Positions 44,272-54,100 of a stretch of DNA of 62,766 nucleotides are shown here, in pieces. Below the pieces are notes generated by a model. It made no database searches and was not told where the DNA came from. It was given only the letters and a program-made list of their open reading frames with translations. The stretch is from Leptolyngbya sp. 'hensonii' (GTDB taxonomy: Bacteria > Cyanobacteriota > Cyanobacteriia > GCF-001939115). How positions within the stretch are numbered: the first letter of the stretch is position 1; every line of letters begins with the position of its first letter. The stretch covers positions 284,483 through 347,248 of the forward strand of contig NZ_MQTZ01000042.1 of the NCBI RefSeq assembly GCF_001939115.1, in the 5' to 3' direction. The position numbers and the translations under genes were made by a program.

Positions 44272-45456
44272 ATGAGTGAAGCTACGGCTAGAAGCAGTTT
44301 TATCCCCTCAACAGTCCCTTCGATCGATCGGGTTCTGGCCGTAGATGACACAGAAGATAATCTGGTTTTGCTGGAAACGATTCTGGCTGATGAGGGCTAC
44401 GAAATTTCCCTGGCCAGGGATGGGTTAACAGCGCTGGCTTTGGTAGAACCGTTGACCCCAGATCTGATTCTGTTGGATGTGATGATGCCCGAAATGGATG
44501 GGTATGAAGTCACCCGCCGCATTCGCAAGAACCTCAAGTTGCCGTACATTCCCATTTTGCTGATTACGGCCCATGACCAGTCCAGTGTGGTCTATGGGTT
44601 GGATGCTGGTGCCGACGATTTTATCCGCAAACCTTTTGATACGGATGAGTTGCTGGCCCGGGTCCGATCGCTGCTGCGGCTGAAACACAGCATCGATGAA
44701 CGGGAAGCCATGGTTCGTCAACGGGAAGACTTTGTATCCCGCTTGACCCATGATCTTCGAACTCCCCTGGTGGCTGCCGATCGGATGCTGACCCTGGTGC
44801 AACAGGAGATCTTTGGCCCTGTTTCAGCCGAGATGCGGGAAACCCTGGCTGTTTTGATGCGTAGTAACCAGAATTTATTGCAAATCGTCAATACCCTGTT
44901 GGAGGTCTACCGTTACGAATCCGGGTATAAAGCGCTGACCTTCTCTCCCTGCAATTTGTGGGAACTGATCCAGGAAGTGATCCAGGAACTGAGCCCGCTG
45001 GCGCAGGAGAAGGGGTTGACCCTGGGTGTGACGCTGCAATCGGGAACGGAGACTCCAAAGGGAAACAATAAAGGCCAGGAGCAAAACAATATCGTTACGG
45101 GCGATCGACTAGAATTACGACGGGTTTTGACGAATCTCATTGGTAATGCCATCAAGTTTACCGATCGGGGCCAGATCCAGGTCCGTCTGATGGCTCCAAT
45201 CCGTCAGGCGGCTTCAACCAGCCAGCCCATGGTGACGCTGGAGATTGCGGATACAGGCGCTGGTATTCCCAAAGAGGATCAGGAGATTTTGTTCGAGCGG
45301 TTTCGTCAGGGCAAGGATCGGCGATCGGGCAGTGGTCTGGGGCTGTATCTCTCACGGCGAATTGTAGAGGCCCATCAGGGCACAATCAGTGTTACCTCCG
45401 AACTGGGGCAGGGAAGCACCTTTAAGGTCTGCCTGCCAGTAGGTCCACTCGGATAA
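44272..45456 (+). CDS. Receiver-histidine kinase hybrid (second of tandem pair)
   Basis: The ATG at 44272 is preceded by aaaggggtgaat, a good ribosome-binding site, and gives 394 residues. The earlier start would overlap the previous gene. The receiver (about 19-137) is canonical: DD at 25-26, D69 (LILLDVMMPEMDGY), and K120 (FIRKPFD). It is followed by a short coiled coil and a kinase core with H160 (SRLTHDLRTPLVAADRM), which is DHp type with D following H, and intact ATPase motifs (ELRRVLTNLIGNAIKFTDRGQ, DTGAGIP, GSGLGLYLSRR). Together with the preceding hybrid it could form a relay in which the two receivers gate two kinases. Confidence 0.92.
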   Translation: MSEATARSSFIPSTVPSIDRVLAVDDTEDNLVLLETILADEGYEISLARDGLTALALVEPLTPDLILLDVMMPEMDGYEVTRRIRKNLKLPYIPILLITAHDQSSVVYGLDAGADDFIRKPFDTDELLARVRSLLRLKHSIDEREAMVRQREDFVSRLTHDLRTPLVAADRMLTLVQQEIFGPVSAEMRETLAVLMRSNQNLLQIVNTLLEVYRYESGYKALTFSPCNLWELIQEVIQELSPLAQEKGLTLGVTLQSGTETPKGNNKGQEQNNIVTGDRLELRRVLTNLIGNAIKFTDRGQIQVRLMAPIRQAASTSQPMVTLEIADTGAGIPKEDQEILFERFRQGKDRRSGSGLGLYLSRRIVEAHQGTISVTSELGQGSTFKVCLPVGPLG

Positions 45457-45500
45457 GTCCAGCCAGGAGAGGATATCTTTGCCAGTCCAATGGGACACGA

Positions 45501-45890
45501 TTAATCCCATCCCAGGGCTATTTTGATCTGCTCCACCAGGGTCATCGGATCAAACGGCTTGGCAATGAAGAATTGCATGCCTAATTCGTGAAACCGCTGT
45601 CGATCGCTGGCCTGGACCTTGGCGGTCAGCAAAATCACCGGGATGGCGCAGGTTCGTGGATTGGCCTGTAAATGTTTGAACACAACAGTGCCATCCATAT
45701 CAGGCAGCATGACATCTAGCAAAATGGCGTCGGGTTGTTCCCTCTCAGCCATCTTTAACCCCTCCTGACTCGAAGCAGCAGCAAGTACGTCCATCTGTCC
45801 CAGAGTTCGCAAGCAAGCCTCAGTCACTTCACGAATGTCATCTTCGTCATCAATAATCAGAATCCGTTTTCGGATTGAGGAGATGCTCAT
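45501..45890 (-). CDS. Single-domain CheY-like response regulator
   Basis: The 129-residue product is a receiver alone: DDEDD at 14-18, phospho-acceptor D59 (AILLDVMLPDMDG), the Thr in LLTAK and the Lys in FIAKPFDP. It has no output domain, so it works as a phosphotransfer intermediate or by binding a partner. It is convergent with the tandem hybrid pair and sits 83 bp in front of the multidomain kinase gene on the same strand (the kinase stop is at 45974 and this gene starts at 45890). It is thus probably the second gene of that unit. Confidence 0.92.
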   Translation of the reverse strand: MSISSIRKRILIIDDEDDIREVTEACLRTLGQMDVLAAASSQEGLKMAEREQPDAILLDVMLPDMDGTVVFKHLQANPRTCAIPVILLTAKVQASDRQRFHELGMQFFIAKPFDPMTLVEQIKIALGWD

Positions 45891-45973
45891 TTCATATCAA
45901 TTGGCATTGTGATTGCAACATAGACTTCGTAGCTGGAGGCGTTACAGGCAACTCACAGCCCAAAGAATGGGCA

Positions 45974-48085
45974 TTATCGGGTTAGAACTGTTGGTAAGGC
46001 CAAGAAAAAGGTACTGCCTTCTCCCAGGGTACTCTTTACCCACAGACTGCCAAGGTGCTGCTGCACGATCGTACGGCAAATCGCTAGCCCCAACCCGGTT
46101 CCTCCTCTCTGGCGAGAATCAGAGGCATCAACCTGTTGAAACCGGCCAAAGATGCTTTCCAACTTATCTGCAGGGATACCCCGACCCTGATCTTGTACGG
46201 TGAAGAGAACCGACTCCGACAAGAAAGGGGACATCGTGCGATCGGTCTGAGCATGGTACGGCTCCACCTTCACCCAGATAGTACTGCCAGGGGGCGAAAA
46301 TTTGATCGCGTTACTCAGTAAGTTGGTCAGTACCTGAATGATGCGATCGGGATCAGCCCAGAAAGTCAGAGGTTGAGAGGTGGCTGAGAGGGTCACTTCA
46401 GCCTTATCGGCCATGGCTTGCATCAGTTCTATAGATTGGGTAATCAGCTCAGCAGCATTGCAATTCTGCCGAACCAGATCCATCTGGCCTGATTCCAGGC
46501 GTTCTAGATCCAGAAAATCATTGATCAGGCGCACCAGTCGATCGGTATTACTGACGGCAATTTCCAGCATACGCTGGCCCATGGGCGGCAATTGCCCTAT
46601 GGCGCTGGTCAGCAACAACCCCAGGGAGCCTCGAATGGAGGTCAGGGGAGTCCGCAGTTCGTGACTGACAACGGAAATGAACTCATTCTTCATGCGCTCG
46701 ATCGCCTGCTGTTCACTGATATCTCTGGCGATGAGAGAAATGCCCATCATGCGACCTAGGGAATCTTTGAGGGGAGAAATAGTGAGAAAAACATCGATCA
46801 TCCGACCTATTTTTGTCTGATGCATCGATCGGCAACCATCGAACTGTTCCAGCAGTTGCTGTTCATCCAACGGAAATGGAGTCGGTTGGGCATCGGCAGG
46901 GTAAAGCAGGTGATACAGATTCTGCCCTTCGGCTTCAGCGGCAGTATAGCCGTACATCCGCTCAGCTCCAGGATTCCAGCTCAGGATCTGGCCCTCGATC
47001 GTGGTGCTGAGGATGGCATCATTGGAGGATTCGACAATTGCAGCCAATTGATGCAGGGATTCCTCAACTTGCCGACGTTGAATAAATTGCCCGATCTGGC
47101 TGCCAATGGCAGTCATAACTCCCAAGCGACCCCGATCAGCCGGCTGGGTCTGTTGACTGAAAAAGATGAGAATACCCAAGACCTTACTGCCTGCTCGCAC
47201 GGGCACCCCACAGGCGGCATGTAAGCCATCCTGAACTGCTGCCTGAGCCTGTAAGAAATCTGGAGCGGTGGCGACATCATCAATCCAGATGGATTGTGGA
47301 CTTTCCCACACCTGTCCTGGTAGCCCTATTCCCCGATGTAAGTGAGTGGCGGTTGTGGCGGCCCGGTAATTCGGAAATGTGTTCTCAGACCCATGCCAAT
47401 CACAGACCCAATCCAGGCGATCGGCATCCTGGTTGATTAACCACAGTTCCCCTAAACTCCAGTTCAGCCACTGACAAATCGTTTCTAGGATGCGGGAGGT
47501 CGCTTCATTTAGGGTTGCTGATTCTGCCAGCACCAGCGTGACTCCATGCTGAACCCCCATCAGCTTCCCGGCCTCAATCCGCTCTGCCATTTCGCTCTGC
47601 AGCCGAGCATTGGTTGCTGTGAGCTCTGCCGTTCGCTGTTGCACCTGGATTTCCAATTCTTCATAGGCTTGCAGCAAGGCGGCTTCAGCCTGTCGTTTCT
47701 CTCGTCGAATCTGCGCTTCTCGTAATTCTCGCTCGATCGCTGGAGCCAGGCGAGCCAGATGCCCTTTCAAGAGATAGTCATGGGCCCCCGCCTTCATCAT
47801 GGCAATGGCGGTTTCTTCTCCGACCACCCCTGAAACGATGATGAAGGGCAAATCCAACCCTTGAGATTTCATCAACTGCAGAGCAGCTCCTGCACTAAAG
47901 TCGGGGAGGGAATAATCTGAAATAATCAGATCCCAGGATTGCTTCTCCAGTGCTACACTCATGGCTGCTGCTGTTTCAACCCGCTCCGCTGTCACAGCGT
48001 AACCAGCCCGTCGCAACTCGTGCAACAGAAGTATCATGTCATCCTCTACATCTTCGACAACCAGAACATGTAGTGGCGTAACCAT
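45974..48085 (-). CDS. Receiver-GAF-PAS hybrid histidine kinase
   Basis: From the ATG at 48085 the 703-residue product reads as receiver (about 4-122; D57 in ISDYSLPD, K107 in DYLLKG), coiled coil (about 125-175), GAF (about 180-335), PAS (about 345-458; NDAILSTTIEGQILSWNPGAERMYGY) and a kinase core with H475 (SVVSHELRTPLTSIRG). The ATPase motifs are intact (IIQVLTNLLSNAIKFS, QDQGRGI, GGTGLGLAICR). The GAF domain lacks an obvious bilin-binding Cys: the only Cys residues are in CQWLNW, VCDW and ACGVPV. The upstream Met at 48139 adds 18 residues before the receiver fold and is less likely. The lone receiver at 45501 is the likely downstream partner. Confidence 0.92.
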   Translation of the reverse strand: MVTPLHVLVVEDVEDDMILLLHELRRAGYAVTAERVETAAAMSVALEKQSWDLIISDYSLPDFSAGAALQLMKSQGLDLPFIIVSGVVGEETAIAMMKAGAHDYLLKGHLARLAPAIERELREAQIRREKRQAEAALLQAYEELEIQVQQRTAELTATNARLQSEMAERIEAGKLMGVQHGVTLVLAESATLNEATSRILETICQWLNWSLGELWLINQDADRLDWVCDWHGSENTFPNYRAATTATHLHRGIGLPGQVWESPQSIWIDDVATAPDFLQAQAAVQDGLHAACGVPVRAGSKVLGILIFFSQQTQPADRGRLGVMTAIGSQIGQFIQRRQVEESLHQLAAIVESSNDAILSTTIEGQILSWNPGAERMYGYTAAEAEGQNLYHLLYPADAQPTPFPLDEQQLLEQFDGCRSMHQTKIGRMIDVFLTISPLKDSLGRMMGISLIARDISEQQAIERMKNEFISVVSHELRTPLTSIRGSLGLLLTSAIGQLPPMGQRMLEIAVSNTDRLVRLINDFLDLERLESGQMDLVRQNCNAAELITQSIELMQAMADKAEVTLSATSQPLTFWADPDRIIQVLTNLLSNAIKFSPPGSTIWVKVEPYHAQTDRTMSPFLSESVLFTVQDQGRGIPADKLESIFGRFQQVDASDSRQRGGTGLGLAICRTIVQQHLGSLWVKSTLGEGSTFFLALPTVLTR

Positions 48086-48414
48086 ATGTTTAGCCTCATC
48101 AGAAAGATGGCCAGTACAGATATCTGGAGTAGTTTGCAAAAGAATTCACTTGTGAGCTACTCATTTAAGCTGGAACCCTGGGATTTGAGGAGGAGCCAAG
48201 CAGTCCTACTCTTGACGGTTGGCTTCTGACTTCCCTGCTGATATCGCTGCCTTGCATGAAATTAAGCGAATAGCACTGTTTTGGCCTCAACGTTAAAGTT
48301 ACAACGAGAAAGAGAAAATCCTGTGAACAAAGTCTACAATTTGTTTCTATCAAGATGGTTTGACAGTAGGAAATTGCTGTAAGTTTTGAATGGACAGTCC
48401 AGGTTATTCCCGTC
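48086..48414. other. 329-bp divergent spacer before fecR-like gene
   Basis: The space holds the promoters of the multidomain kinase (minus) and the FecR/CHASE2 pair (plus). It is AT-rich from about 48240. I see no repeat, strong hairpin or coding segment in it. Confidence 0.5.
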
Positions 48415-49251
48415 GTGCATCTAAGAGCTTTCACAATTGCTACCCTCCTTATCTTACTGGGGCTATCCCAAAGTGCCACGGTTAATCCCCTGCCCGTTCG
48501 GGTCGATCGCTGGTTAGCGGTACAACAGCTTTCTGGGGCTGTGGCCTACTATCGGAAGGGGAAGAAAGCTCAAACAGCTCGAATTGGCGATCGCCTAGAG
48601 CTGGTAGGAGATGGAATTAAAACTGCTCAGAGTTCTGGTGCCATGTTGCAGGTGGATACTAACATTGGCCAGGTTCTGGTGTTAGAGAATACGGCCCTAA
48701 CACTCACGAAAGTGGGGCGAGCCCCTGATAACGGTCGGATTACGTACTTACAGGTAGACCAGGGACAGGTCCGGCTGAAATTGCGTCGCTTTACCCATCG
48801 GGGCTCCAAGCTAGAAATCCAGACTCCCGCTGGAATCAGTGGGGTGCGGGGAACAGAGTTTGGTCTGATTGTTCAACCTCAGGGTAAGACCAGCATTGCA
48901 ACCCTGACGGGAAGTGTCCTCACCACAGCGCGGGGCCAGTCTATTCCCGTCAATGCGGGTTCTCAGAACTTCACGATTCCTGGAGAACCCCCGACTCCTT
49001 CTGTACCTTTGCGAGAGGACACCTCTCTGAGAAGTCGATTTCTCTTCATGATTGAAGGGGGAGTCCGGAAAGTTCGCCTGGTCGGTCAGGTTGATCCGGT
49101 AAATGCAGTCATTGTGGCTGGAGTGCCCACGGCAACCGATCGCAACGGTCAGTTCAGCGCCGTGTTTTTGGTTCCGTCCAAACTTCGCATTGACGTTATT
49201 GTGATCACTCCCTTAGGGAAACGGCAGGTTCATGAACTTAGCATTCCGTGA
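48415..49251 (+). CDS. FecR-domain periplasmic protein
   Basis: The frame starts with GTG and has a signal peptide (AFTIATLLILLGLSQSATV). The FecR domain follows (about 35-185): AVAYYRKGKKAQTARIGDRLELVGDGIKTAQSSGAMLQVD, TALTLTKVG, then LEIQTPAGISGVRGTEFGL and TLTGSVLTT. FecR domains outside iron siderophore systems act as periplasmic ligand or cell-wall sensing modules. A second domain of about 80 residues (RFLFMIEGGVRKVRLVGQVDP) ends in a beta-rich part. The stop overlaps the CHASE2 kinase start by 20 bp, so the two are translationally coupled and the protein probably modulates that sensor. Confidence 0.85.
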   Translation: MHLRAFTIATLLILLGLSQSATVNPLPVRVDRWLAVQQLSGAVAYYRKGKKAQTARIGDRLELVGDGIKTAQSSGAMLQVDTNIGQVLVLENTALTLTKVGRAPDNGRITYLQVDQGQVRLKLRRFTHRGSKLEIQTPAGISGVRGTEFGLIVQPQGKTSIATLTGSVLTTARGQSIPVNAGSQNFTIPGEPPTPSVPLREDTSLRSRFLFMIEGGVRKVRLVGQVDPVNAVIVAGVPTATDRNGQFSAVFLVPSKLRIDVIVITPLGKRQVHELSIP

Positions 49252-51172
49252 ACTGAAGTGGCAGTTATTGCCGGGTGTATTGGCTGCGTTGGCGATCGCC
49301 ATCCTGCTCTACCTGCAGATGTTTCAACCTCTGGAGCAAGCTGCTTATGGAACCCTGTTTCGTCTGCGGGGAGCCCTACCCTGGGATCAACGGGTGGTGG
49401 TGGTGGCGATCGATGATGCCAGTGTCAAGCAACTGGGGCGTTTTCCCTGGCCTCGACAGCGTTATGTCGAATTGATGAGCCTGTTAACCCGTCATCAGGC
49501 CAGTATCGTGGCCTTTGATTTGCTTTGGTCTGAAAATAGTCCTGACGATGGGGAATTGGCCCAGTCCCTGAATCATCATGGTGGGGTGGTTCTGGCTCAA
49601 GCCTGGGATAACACCGGTCTGCCCCTGTTGCCGGTTCCAGAGCTACATAATGCGGCCATTTCAACGGGGCACATTATGGAACGGGAAGATGCTGACGGCC
49701 AAACCCGGCAAGTGGCGTTGCAGATTCAGGATGCACCAGCATTGGGAATTGCTGTTCTGGAGGCCTATGGCTTGGTTCGAGAGCCGATCTCCTTACCTCC
49801 GGTAGAGCGGTTTCTCTGGATCAACTGGCCCGGTCCCATCCGTCAGTTGCAGCAGTACTCTTTCAAAGATGTCCTCCAGAATCGCATTCCACCCGAGCGC
49901 TTGCGCCACAAAATTGTCCTGGTTGGGGTAACGGCCCTTGGCTTTGATACCCTCCTGACCCCCTTTGATCAGCAACCCCTGGCCAGCGGGGTGCATCTTC
50001 AGGCAGCGGTGTTGACCAATCTGTTGCATGGCAATGGGTTGCATCCTGTGTCACCCAGGTGGCTGGGCTTGGTGTTGCTGCTGGGGGGACCTGGCTTAAG
50101 CGTGCTTCTGACCCGTTGGCCGCTCAAGCAGCAGTTGTTCATTAGCGTGGGCCTCCTGGTTGGTTGGGGCCTATTGAGCTTAGGGTTATTTCGCTTCAAC
50201 TTCTGGATTCCAGTTGCGTCTCCGATGGCCCTGATTCTGGTTACATCCGGTTCCGTGTTTTTGCATGAACGCATTCGAGTGAACCGATTGTTGCATCGGC
50301 AGGTCCGTCAACTCTGGCAGGCCTACCTGCAGAAAGGAACATTCCAAATTATTACGCCAGATGCCACGATCGTGGCCCGCAATCAACCGGCAGCTCTCCA
50401 GCCTGCAACCCAACTGGCACTTCTGGCAGAACAGTTTGGCTACCTCAGCCAGCAATTAGCGGAGCGCACCCAGCAACTGGAAATTGTGAATAAGGAACTG
50501 GAAGCGTTCAGCTATGCCGTTTCCCACGATCTTCGGGCTCCCTTGCGACGGATTGATGGGTTTAGCCAGATTTTGTTAGAGGAATATGCTGAGCAACTGG
50601 ATGGGACAGGCCAGGATTATTTGCAACGCATCCAGGCTTCTAGTGGTCGGATGGGAGAACTGATTGAGGATCTTTTAACGTTATCTCGCATCACCCGGAG
50701 TCAGCTTCATCGCACAACCTTTAACCTGAGTACCCTGGCCCAGGGAATTGCAACGGAATTACAGCAAACCCAGCCTGATCGATCGGGTGAATTTATCATT
50801 GCCCCTAACCTGCTGGTGAATGGGGATGTCAGACTCCTGAAAGTGGCCCTGGAGAATTTGCTCTCTAATGCCTGGAAGTACACCAGTAAATGTGACCAGG
50901 CCCGGATTGAATTAGGATTGTTACCCAGTGAACTCGGTGAAAAAACAAAAACTCCGATTTATTTTGTCCGTGACAATGGCGCAGGTTTTAATATGAGCTA
51001 CGCTGATAAGCTGTTTGTGGCATTCCAACGTCTGCATACAACAGAAGAGTTTCCTGGGACTGGGGTGGGCTTAACCACAGCTCAGCGAATTATTCACCGT
51101 CATGGGGGAAAAATTTGGGCGGAAGGGGTGGTTGACCAAGGCGCAACGTTTTACTTTACCCTGCAGGTGTAG
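49232..51172 (+). CDS. CHASE2-domain sensor histidine kinase
   Basis: The 646-residue product has an N-terminal span (about 11-29), an extracytoplasmic CHASE2 domain (about 30-270; VVVVAIDDASVKQLGRFPWPR, VAFDLLW, FKDVLQNRIPPERLRHKIVLVGVTALG), three closely spaced spans (about 278-345), a coiled coil and a phytochrome-type kinase core. The phospho-accepting His is H432 (AFSYAVSHDLRAPLRRIDGF). The ATPase motifs are present (ALENLLSNAWKYTS, RDNGAGFNM, GTGVGLTTAQRI). CHASE2 with FecR or adenylate cyclase is a recurring cyanobacterial theme. No response regulator follows on the plus strand, so the kinase must act on a regulator elsewhere, possibly those of the island upstream. Confidence 0.92.
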   Translation: MNLAFRELKWQLLPGVLAALAIAILLYLQMFQPLEQAAYGTLFRLRGALPWDQRVVVVAIDDASVKQLGRFPWPRQRYVELMSLLTRHQASIVAFDLLWSENSPDDGELAQSLNHHGGVVLAQAWDNTGLPLLPVPELHNAAISTGHIMEREDADGQTRQVALQIQDAPALGIAVLEAYGLVREPISLPPVERFLWINWPGPIRQLQQYSFKDVLQNRIPPERLRHKIVLVGVTALGFDTLLTPFDQQPLASGVHLQAAVLTNLLHGNGLHPVSPRWLGLVLLLGGPGLSVLLTRWPLKQQLFISVGLLVGWGLLSLGLFRFNFWIPVASPMALILVTSGSVFLHERIRVNRLLHRQVRQLWQAYLQKGTFQIITPDATIVARNQPAALQPATQLALLAEQFGYLSQQLAERTQQLEIVNKELEAFSYAVSHDLRAPLRRIDGFSQILLEEYAEQLDGTGQDYLQRIQASSGRMGELIEDLLTLSRITRSQLHRTTFNLSTLAQGIATELQQTQPDRSGEFIIAPNLLVNGDVRLLKVALENLLSNAWKYTSKCDQARIELGLLPSELGEKTKTPIYFVRDNGAGFNMSYADKLFVAFQRLHTTEEFPGTGVGLTTAQRIIHRHGGKIWAEGVVDQGATFYFTLQV

Positions 51173-51187
51173 AGCCTGAGATGCCTG

Positions 51188-54100
51188 CTAGAAGCGGGTT
51201 TCGTATTCTACAACCCCCCTATTGTCTCCCGAAAAATCGGTCGAGCCCCGGACCCGCAACTGATCGTTCAGTTGATAGCGCAATCCGAACTGTGTCGGTT
51301 GGTCTACTGTTAGGATCCGCAACACAGAGAGGGAGAGATTGCTGGTAATATCGATGCCAATTTCTGCCGCCAGACCCAAAGCAGAAGCATCGGATGGGGT
51401 CCGGGAATCCTTTGAAGTAATCACTGTGGGAAACAGACGGAACTCGCTGAACCCGATCGCATTGCCGATGACATTCTGGATCTGGGTCAGCAGGGCGGAA
51501 CCTGCCAGGTTAGCCAGGGCCAGGGTGCTATCTCCCCGACCCAGGGTATTCACGAAACTGCCACCCAGCAGGGCAATGATTTCCGTTTGAGTCCGGGCGG
51601 GGCTGCTGGTGAGTTCCAGATTGTCAAAAATACGACGGGCAGAGCCCTGAACCCTGGCCTGAATCCGCACAGTTTGCAAGGCTCCCAGACTGGTTGCTGG
51701 AACGTCCTCGGTTTCATTCGACGCGAAAATGGAGGTGGAAGAGCGAACCCGTTGACGCACAACTTCTGGCACGGAGGTAATCAGGCGAACATCCAGGGTC
51801 GGATTAAGGCCGTCCTTGGGGGTAAAGGTAGCAGTATGCTCATAACCACCAGCCAGATTAAAGGTGGTGGTAAAAATGTTCACCTGACCCGCCACCAAGC
51901 GAATTTTTCCTTTGGGACTGAGATCGTCTAAGGGGCCATTCAAGATCAACTCTCCGGTAGCCAGGAACCGCAGAATGGGTTGCTGCGTAATCAGTACGTT
52001 GTCTCCCAGAACCAAAGTCAGGTTATTGAATTCAGGGGGAGAGGTTAATTCAGACTCATCTCCAAGGTCAATATCCTGAATTTCATCTCGTTGGACGGCT
52101 GTTTCATCAGGCAGAAGCACTTGGCCCCGGGTGAGTCGGATCGTTCCTCCCACCTGGGGATTCAGCAGGGCTCCCGTAATTTCCACATTGCCATCTACCT
52201 CGCCCCGATATAATCCCTTCAGGTTCAGATCCAGGTTATTCATCGTCACCATCAGTGCCTCAGCCTGGGCCGAGTCACTGGAGCGGAAGCGGGCAGAAAT
52301 GGGCAAAATCCCCTGGGCCACCACCTGGCCATCACTGAACAGGGCCTGAATTCCCTTGTCTTCCAGGACGATGCGATCGCGGTCAAATCGAATCGTCCCA
52401 TTCACTTTAGTTAGGGGTTCCGGTAGAGCCTGGACCTTGAACGTGGCATTTTCAACTCGGGCTGTTCCCGTAGCCAGAGGTTGGTCCAGGGTTCCCCGCA
52501 CCTGCAGATTTAACTCGCCCGTACCATTCACCCAGGCAACCTGATTGTTCAGGAGGTTAAGGAGTGCCAGCCCTTCATTCTTGACATTGATATCCAGGCT
52601 GATTTCCTCTGTTTCGGGGGCAACCAGGGTGAACGGGAGATCGATCGGTAGGCTGCCTGTCACTTGAATTGGCTCTGGCCCCTGCACAATTACGGTTGTG
52701 CCAAAACTCAGTCGGTCTTCATTAAAATTGAAGCCGGTACGAGCACTCTGGACCGGTGTCCCATTCAGGGTGCCCTCATCCAGATTCAGTTCTCCAACCA
52801 CCTGAGGATTCAGCAGATTTCCAGCCAGGGTTGCGTTGCCATTGATCTTACCGGTGATGTTCAGAGGAACGGCGACAAAATCCTGCAGGGCCTCAACGGG
52901 TAAATTTTCTACCCGCAGTTGGCCTGCCTGCCGCTCCAGCCCCACCTGCCCTGTAAAGGCCAGCACCGTTTCCCCAGCCTGGAAGCGTAAGGGCAACAAG
53001 GTCAACCCCTGTTGATTGAAACTGCCCTTAAGAACAGCCTTCTCGGCAAAGTAGCGATAGTCCGATCGCAACTTTTCCCCTTCGGAATAGTAGCGTTTTC
53101 CCCAGCCCCAGTTTTGCCCCTGAATGTCAAAGTTCGCTTCAATCCCTGTCCGGCGAGACCCACTGAATTCAACTTCCCCGCTGTAGGTGCCTGTGACATC
53201 AGACAGCTTTGGCAGCAATTGGGCATTGCGCTGGGCTAATTGTTGCTGGAACAGGGTTTGAATTTCAGAAACTCGTTTCAACTGGGTCAGCAGCGGATCA
53301 TCGGTCTTGCCGACCGGTACAGGCTGCACCTCTGCTGCCCGATTGTAAGTCGGTGCCTGGGCTCCGCGCAAAAGATCTGAAATCTCAAACCATTGCAGGG
53401 ATTCAAACAGGTCTTGCAAGTTGCCCTGAGCTACTTTGAACTTACCTTTGAACTGAGGGTCTGCGCCCAGAGTCAAGCTCCCATCCAGGGCATAACGACT
53501 TTCACCGCGCTGCAATTCTCCCCCAATCAGGGTGGCCACTCCATCGGCATACCGAATCTGCCCCTGAAATTTGTCCCCACTCAGAGCATTGAAGGTTGGC
53601 TTCAGGATGGTCACTGTGCCTAACGCGGTCTGTCGAGCCAGATCCACATTAAAGGTGCCCGACACTTCCCGAGCACTGATATTTCCCAAGGCCAGGTTGG
53701 TTATGGTTGCCTGCCCTTTAGCGGTGCGCTGGGCCAGATTGACATCAAAAGTTCCTGTGACCTCACCTTTGGCGGGTCCCAGCCCAGGTGGAGTGGGTGG
53801 ATTGACCAGGGCGATCGGAAAATTCTCGATCTTAACCCGTAAAATATCTCCCTGGGCTTGACCCGCCGCGATCGCCCGGTCCCGTTTCAGATAAAAAGAC
53901 TGGGGCTGGAAGTTACGGTCCACATTGAGGGCGATGCGATCGTTCTTCCCGGCTAACTGTAGATCTGCACCAGCAGTCCCGGAGTATTTCACCGTCCCCC
54001 GTAAAACAGGGTCAAAGGCCACCTGATTGACAACCAGGTTATTCAGCCGCAGGGTGCCCACGACGGAGGGATTATTGAGAGTTCCTGTGACTTTACCATT

